Source: Aquipseudomonas alcaligenes
GTDB taxonomy: Bacteria; Pseudomonadota; Gammaproteobacteria; Pseudomonadales; Pseudomonadaceae
Length of the DNA stretch: 64,000 bases
Assembly: GCF_900156545.1 (NCBI RefSeq)
Contig: NZ_FTNW01000008.1
Location: 1-64,000, forward strand
Reading direction: 5' to 3'
Under the pieces are notes generated by a model. It saw only the letters and a program-made list of their open reading frames with translations. It had not been told where the DNA came from and did no database searches. Position 1 is the first letter of the stretch; each line of letters starts with the position of its first letter. Of this stretch, positions 63,140 to 64,000 are shown in pieces. A program made the position numbers and the translations under genes.

Positions 63140-63697
63140 TTACGGGTTTTGCGGGCGCCAGGGTTCGATCAGCGCGTCCAGGTTCAGCGCATCGGCAAAG
63201 TCGAGGAACTGGTCGCGCAGCCAGCTGATCTGGGTGCCCGGTGGCAGGGTCACGGTGAGCGTTGCGTTGAGCAGGGTGCCGCCAGTTTGCGGTGCCTGGT
63301 AGGTGTCGCAGGTGATGTTCTCCAGCTCCACGCGGTGGTCGCTGAAGAACTGGCACAGCTCGTTGAGAATGTCCGGGCGGTAGGCGCAGCTGACATAGGC
63401 CACATAGGGCAGTGCATTGGGGCGAACGTCCAGGGCGGCGCTGCGGATCATGTTGACGCTGAAGGCGTGGCGCTTGGCCAGCGCCGGCAGCACGCCTTCA
63501 AGGCGGGCCAGAGCGTCCCAGCTGCCGTTGACCTGCAGCACCAGGGCGCTGTACTCGCCATGGCGAGTGAGGCGGCTACTGACCACGCCGCAGCGGTTCT
63601 CCTGGCTGGCCCGGCAGAGCACGCTGGTGAGCTCCATGGGGTTGGCGCCGAGTGCGCTGATGACGAGGAATTGTTCGCGAACCTGAGGGGTGGACAT
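63140..63697 (-). CDS. gcvR: Glycine-cleavage repressor-type ACT protein
   Basis: 185 residues with two ACT domains: EQFLVISALGANPMELTSVL and YVAYVSCAYRPDILNELCQF. It is annotated as GcvR (antagonist of GcvA in E. coli). In Pseudomonas its exact role is less certain. The ATG at 63697 (MSTPQVREQ) is chosen because it has the conserved start; the open frame continues upstream into the dapA leader. Confidence 0.9.
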   Translation of the reverse strand: MSTPQVREQFLVISALGANPMELTSVLCRASQENRCGVVSSRLTRHGEYSALVLQVNGSWDALARLEGVLPALAKRHAFSVNMIRSAALDVRPNALPYVAYVSCAYRPDILNELCQFFSDHRVELENITCDTYQAPQTGGTLLNATLTVTLPPGTQISWLRDQFLDFADALNLDALIEPWRPQNP

Positions 63698-63852
63698 GCA
63701 GCTTTCCTGAAACGATGGGCGCTCGGCACACGCTGGCCGAACAAAGGCTGAAGGGTAGCGAAAAGCGCCGCTCAGGGGAATGCTGCGGCGGTTGTGCAAC
63801 ACCTGAGCCGCCAGTACCATTACGGCTCTCTTTTTCCGGCAGGAGCGGTTGC

Positions 63853-64000
63853 ATGATTTCGGGCAGTATGGTGGCACTGGTCACGCCCATGGACGCACAA
63901 GGCGGTCTGGACTGGGACGCCCTGAGCAAACTGGTCGACTTCCACCTGCAGGAAGGCACCAACGCCATTGTTGCCGTCGGCACCACCGGTGAATCCGCGA
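63853..64000 (+). CDS. dapA: 4-hydroxy-tetrahydrodipicolinate synthase DapA, N-terminal part
   Basis: The first 49 codons are visible: MISGSMVALVTPMDAQGGLD and the conserved AVGTTGESA, which carries the Thr-Thr pair of the active site. It is truncated by the window end. AGGAG lies before the ATG. DapA condenses pyruvate with aspartate semialdehyde in lysine synthesis. Divergent from gcvR. Confidence 0.95.
   Translation, partial: MISGSMVALVTPMDAQGGLDWDALSKLVDFHLQEGTNAIVAVGTTGESA

Overview
The window is a high-GC gammaproteobacterial chromosome segment whose content and order are those of Pseudomonas. The diagnostic blocks are ldhA-gacS, pirRSA-cysM-rlmD-relA-mazG, purMN / hda, wrbA-arsC, proS / oprD, aspS-yebC-ruvCAB-ybgC-tolQRAB-pal-cpoB-queE-queC, and nadA-bepA-tusA, bcp-gcvR / dapA. 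The chromosomal integron at the left end points towards the P. alcaligenes / P. mendocina / P. stutzeri side of the genus rather than P. aeruginosa. That placement is inference, because no database search was possible.

Left end (1-3300), accessory. The 3' part of an IS110-family element abuts a small, AT-richer integron cassette array. At least three cassettes are visible. Two complete attC sites lie at 1336-1422 and 1852-1926, and a third is interrupted by the insertion sequence. The cassette genes lie on the minus strand and read away from an intact integron integrase (2303-3268, plus strand). This is the least ordinary part of the window.

3300-9150: rimO, cytochrome b561, two tandem initiator tRNA genes each with its own terminator, dinB, a palindrome-rich repeat cluster, and a minus-strand group ldhA, zinc-ribbon protein, META-domain lipoprotein.

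9150-19600: the global regulator gacS, then an iron/catecholate-siderophore block. This comprises a two-component system (pirRS), a FepA-type TonB-dependent receptor (pirA), a periplasmic siderophore esterase and a DUF3649 / PepSY / DUF3325 membrane module. The genes are nearly continuous or overlapping and look like one acquisition-hydrolysis-reduction unit.

19600-31350: cysM, rlmD, relA (stringent response), mazG, a YaiL-type protein, a DUF3108 protein, purMN, a DUF2066 protein, a PerM-type permease and hda.

31350-46720: small membrane and redox proteins (DUF2069, WrbA, ArsC, YihY), a PilZ protein, a thioredoxin-like lipoprotein, acylphosphatase, a lipoprotein, proS, a thioesterase, an OprD porin with a long non-coding upstream region, a HIT protein, slyX, a membrane-tethered cold-shock protein, a diguanylate cyclase, dps and an HPt-HD-GYP fusion. 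Three of these are c-di-GMP signalling proteins (PilZ, GGEEF, HD-GYP-like).

46720-64000: aspS, yebC/pmpR, the ruvCAB Holliday-junction operon, the tol-pal envelope operon, queE-queC (queuosine precursor), tRNA-Lys, nadA, a BepA-like metalloprotease, a TusA-like sulfur carrier, a sulfotransferase, bcp, gcvR and the first codons of dapA. The tRNA-Lys, a well-known island integration site in Pseudomonas, is followed directly by nadA, so it looks unoccupied here.
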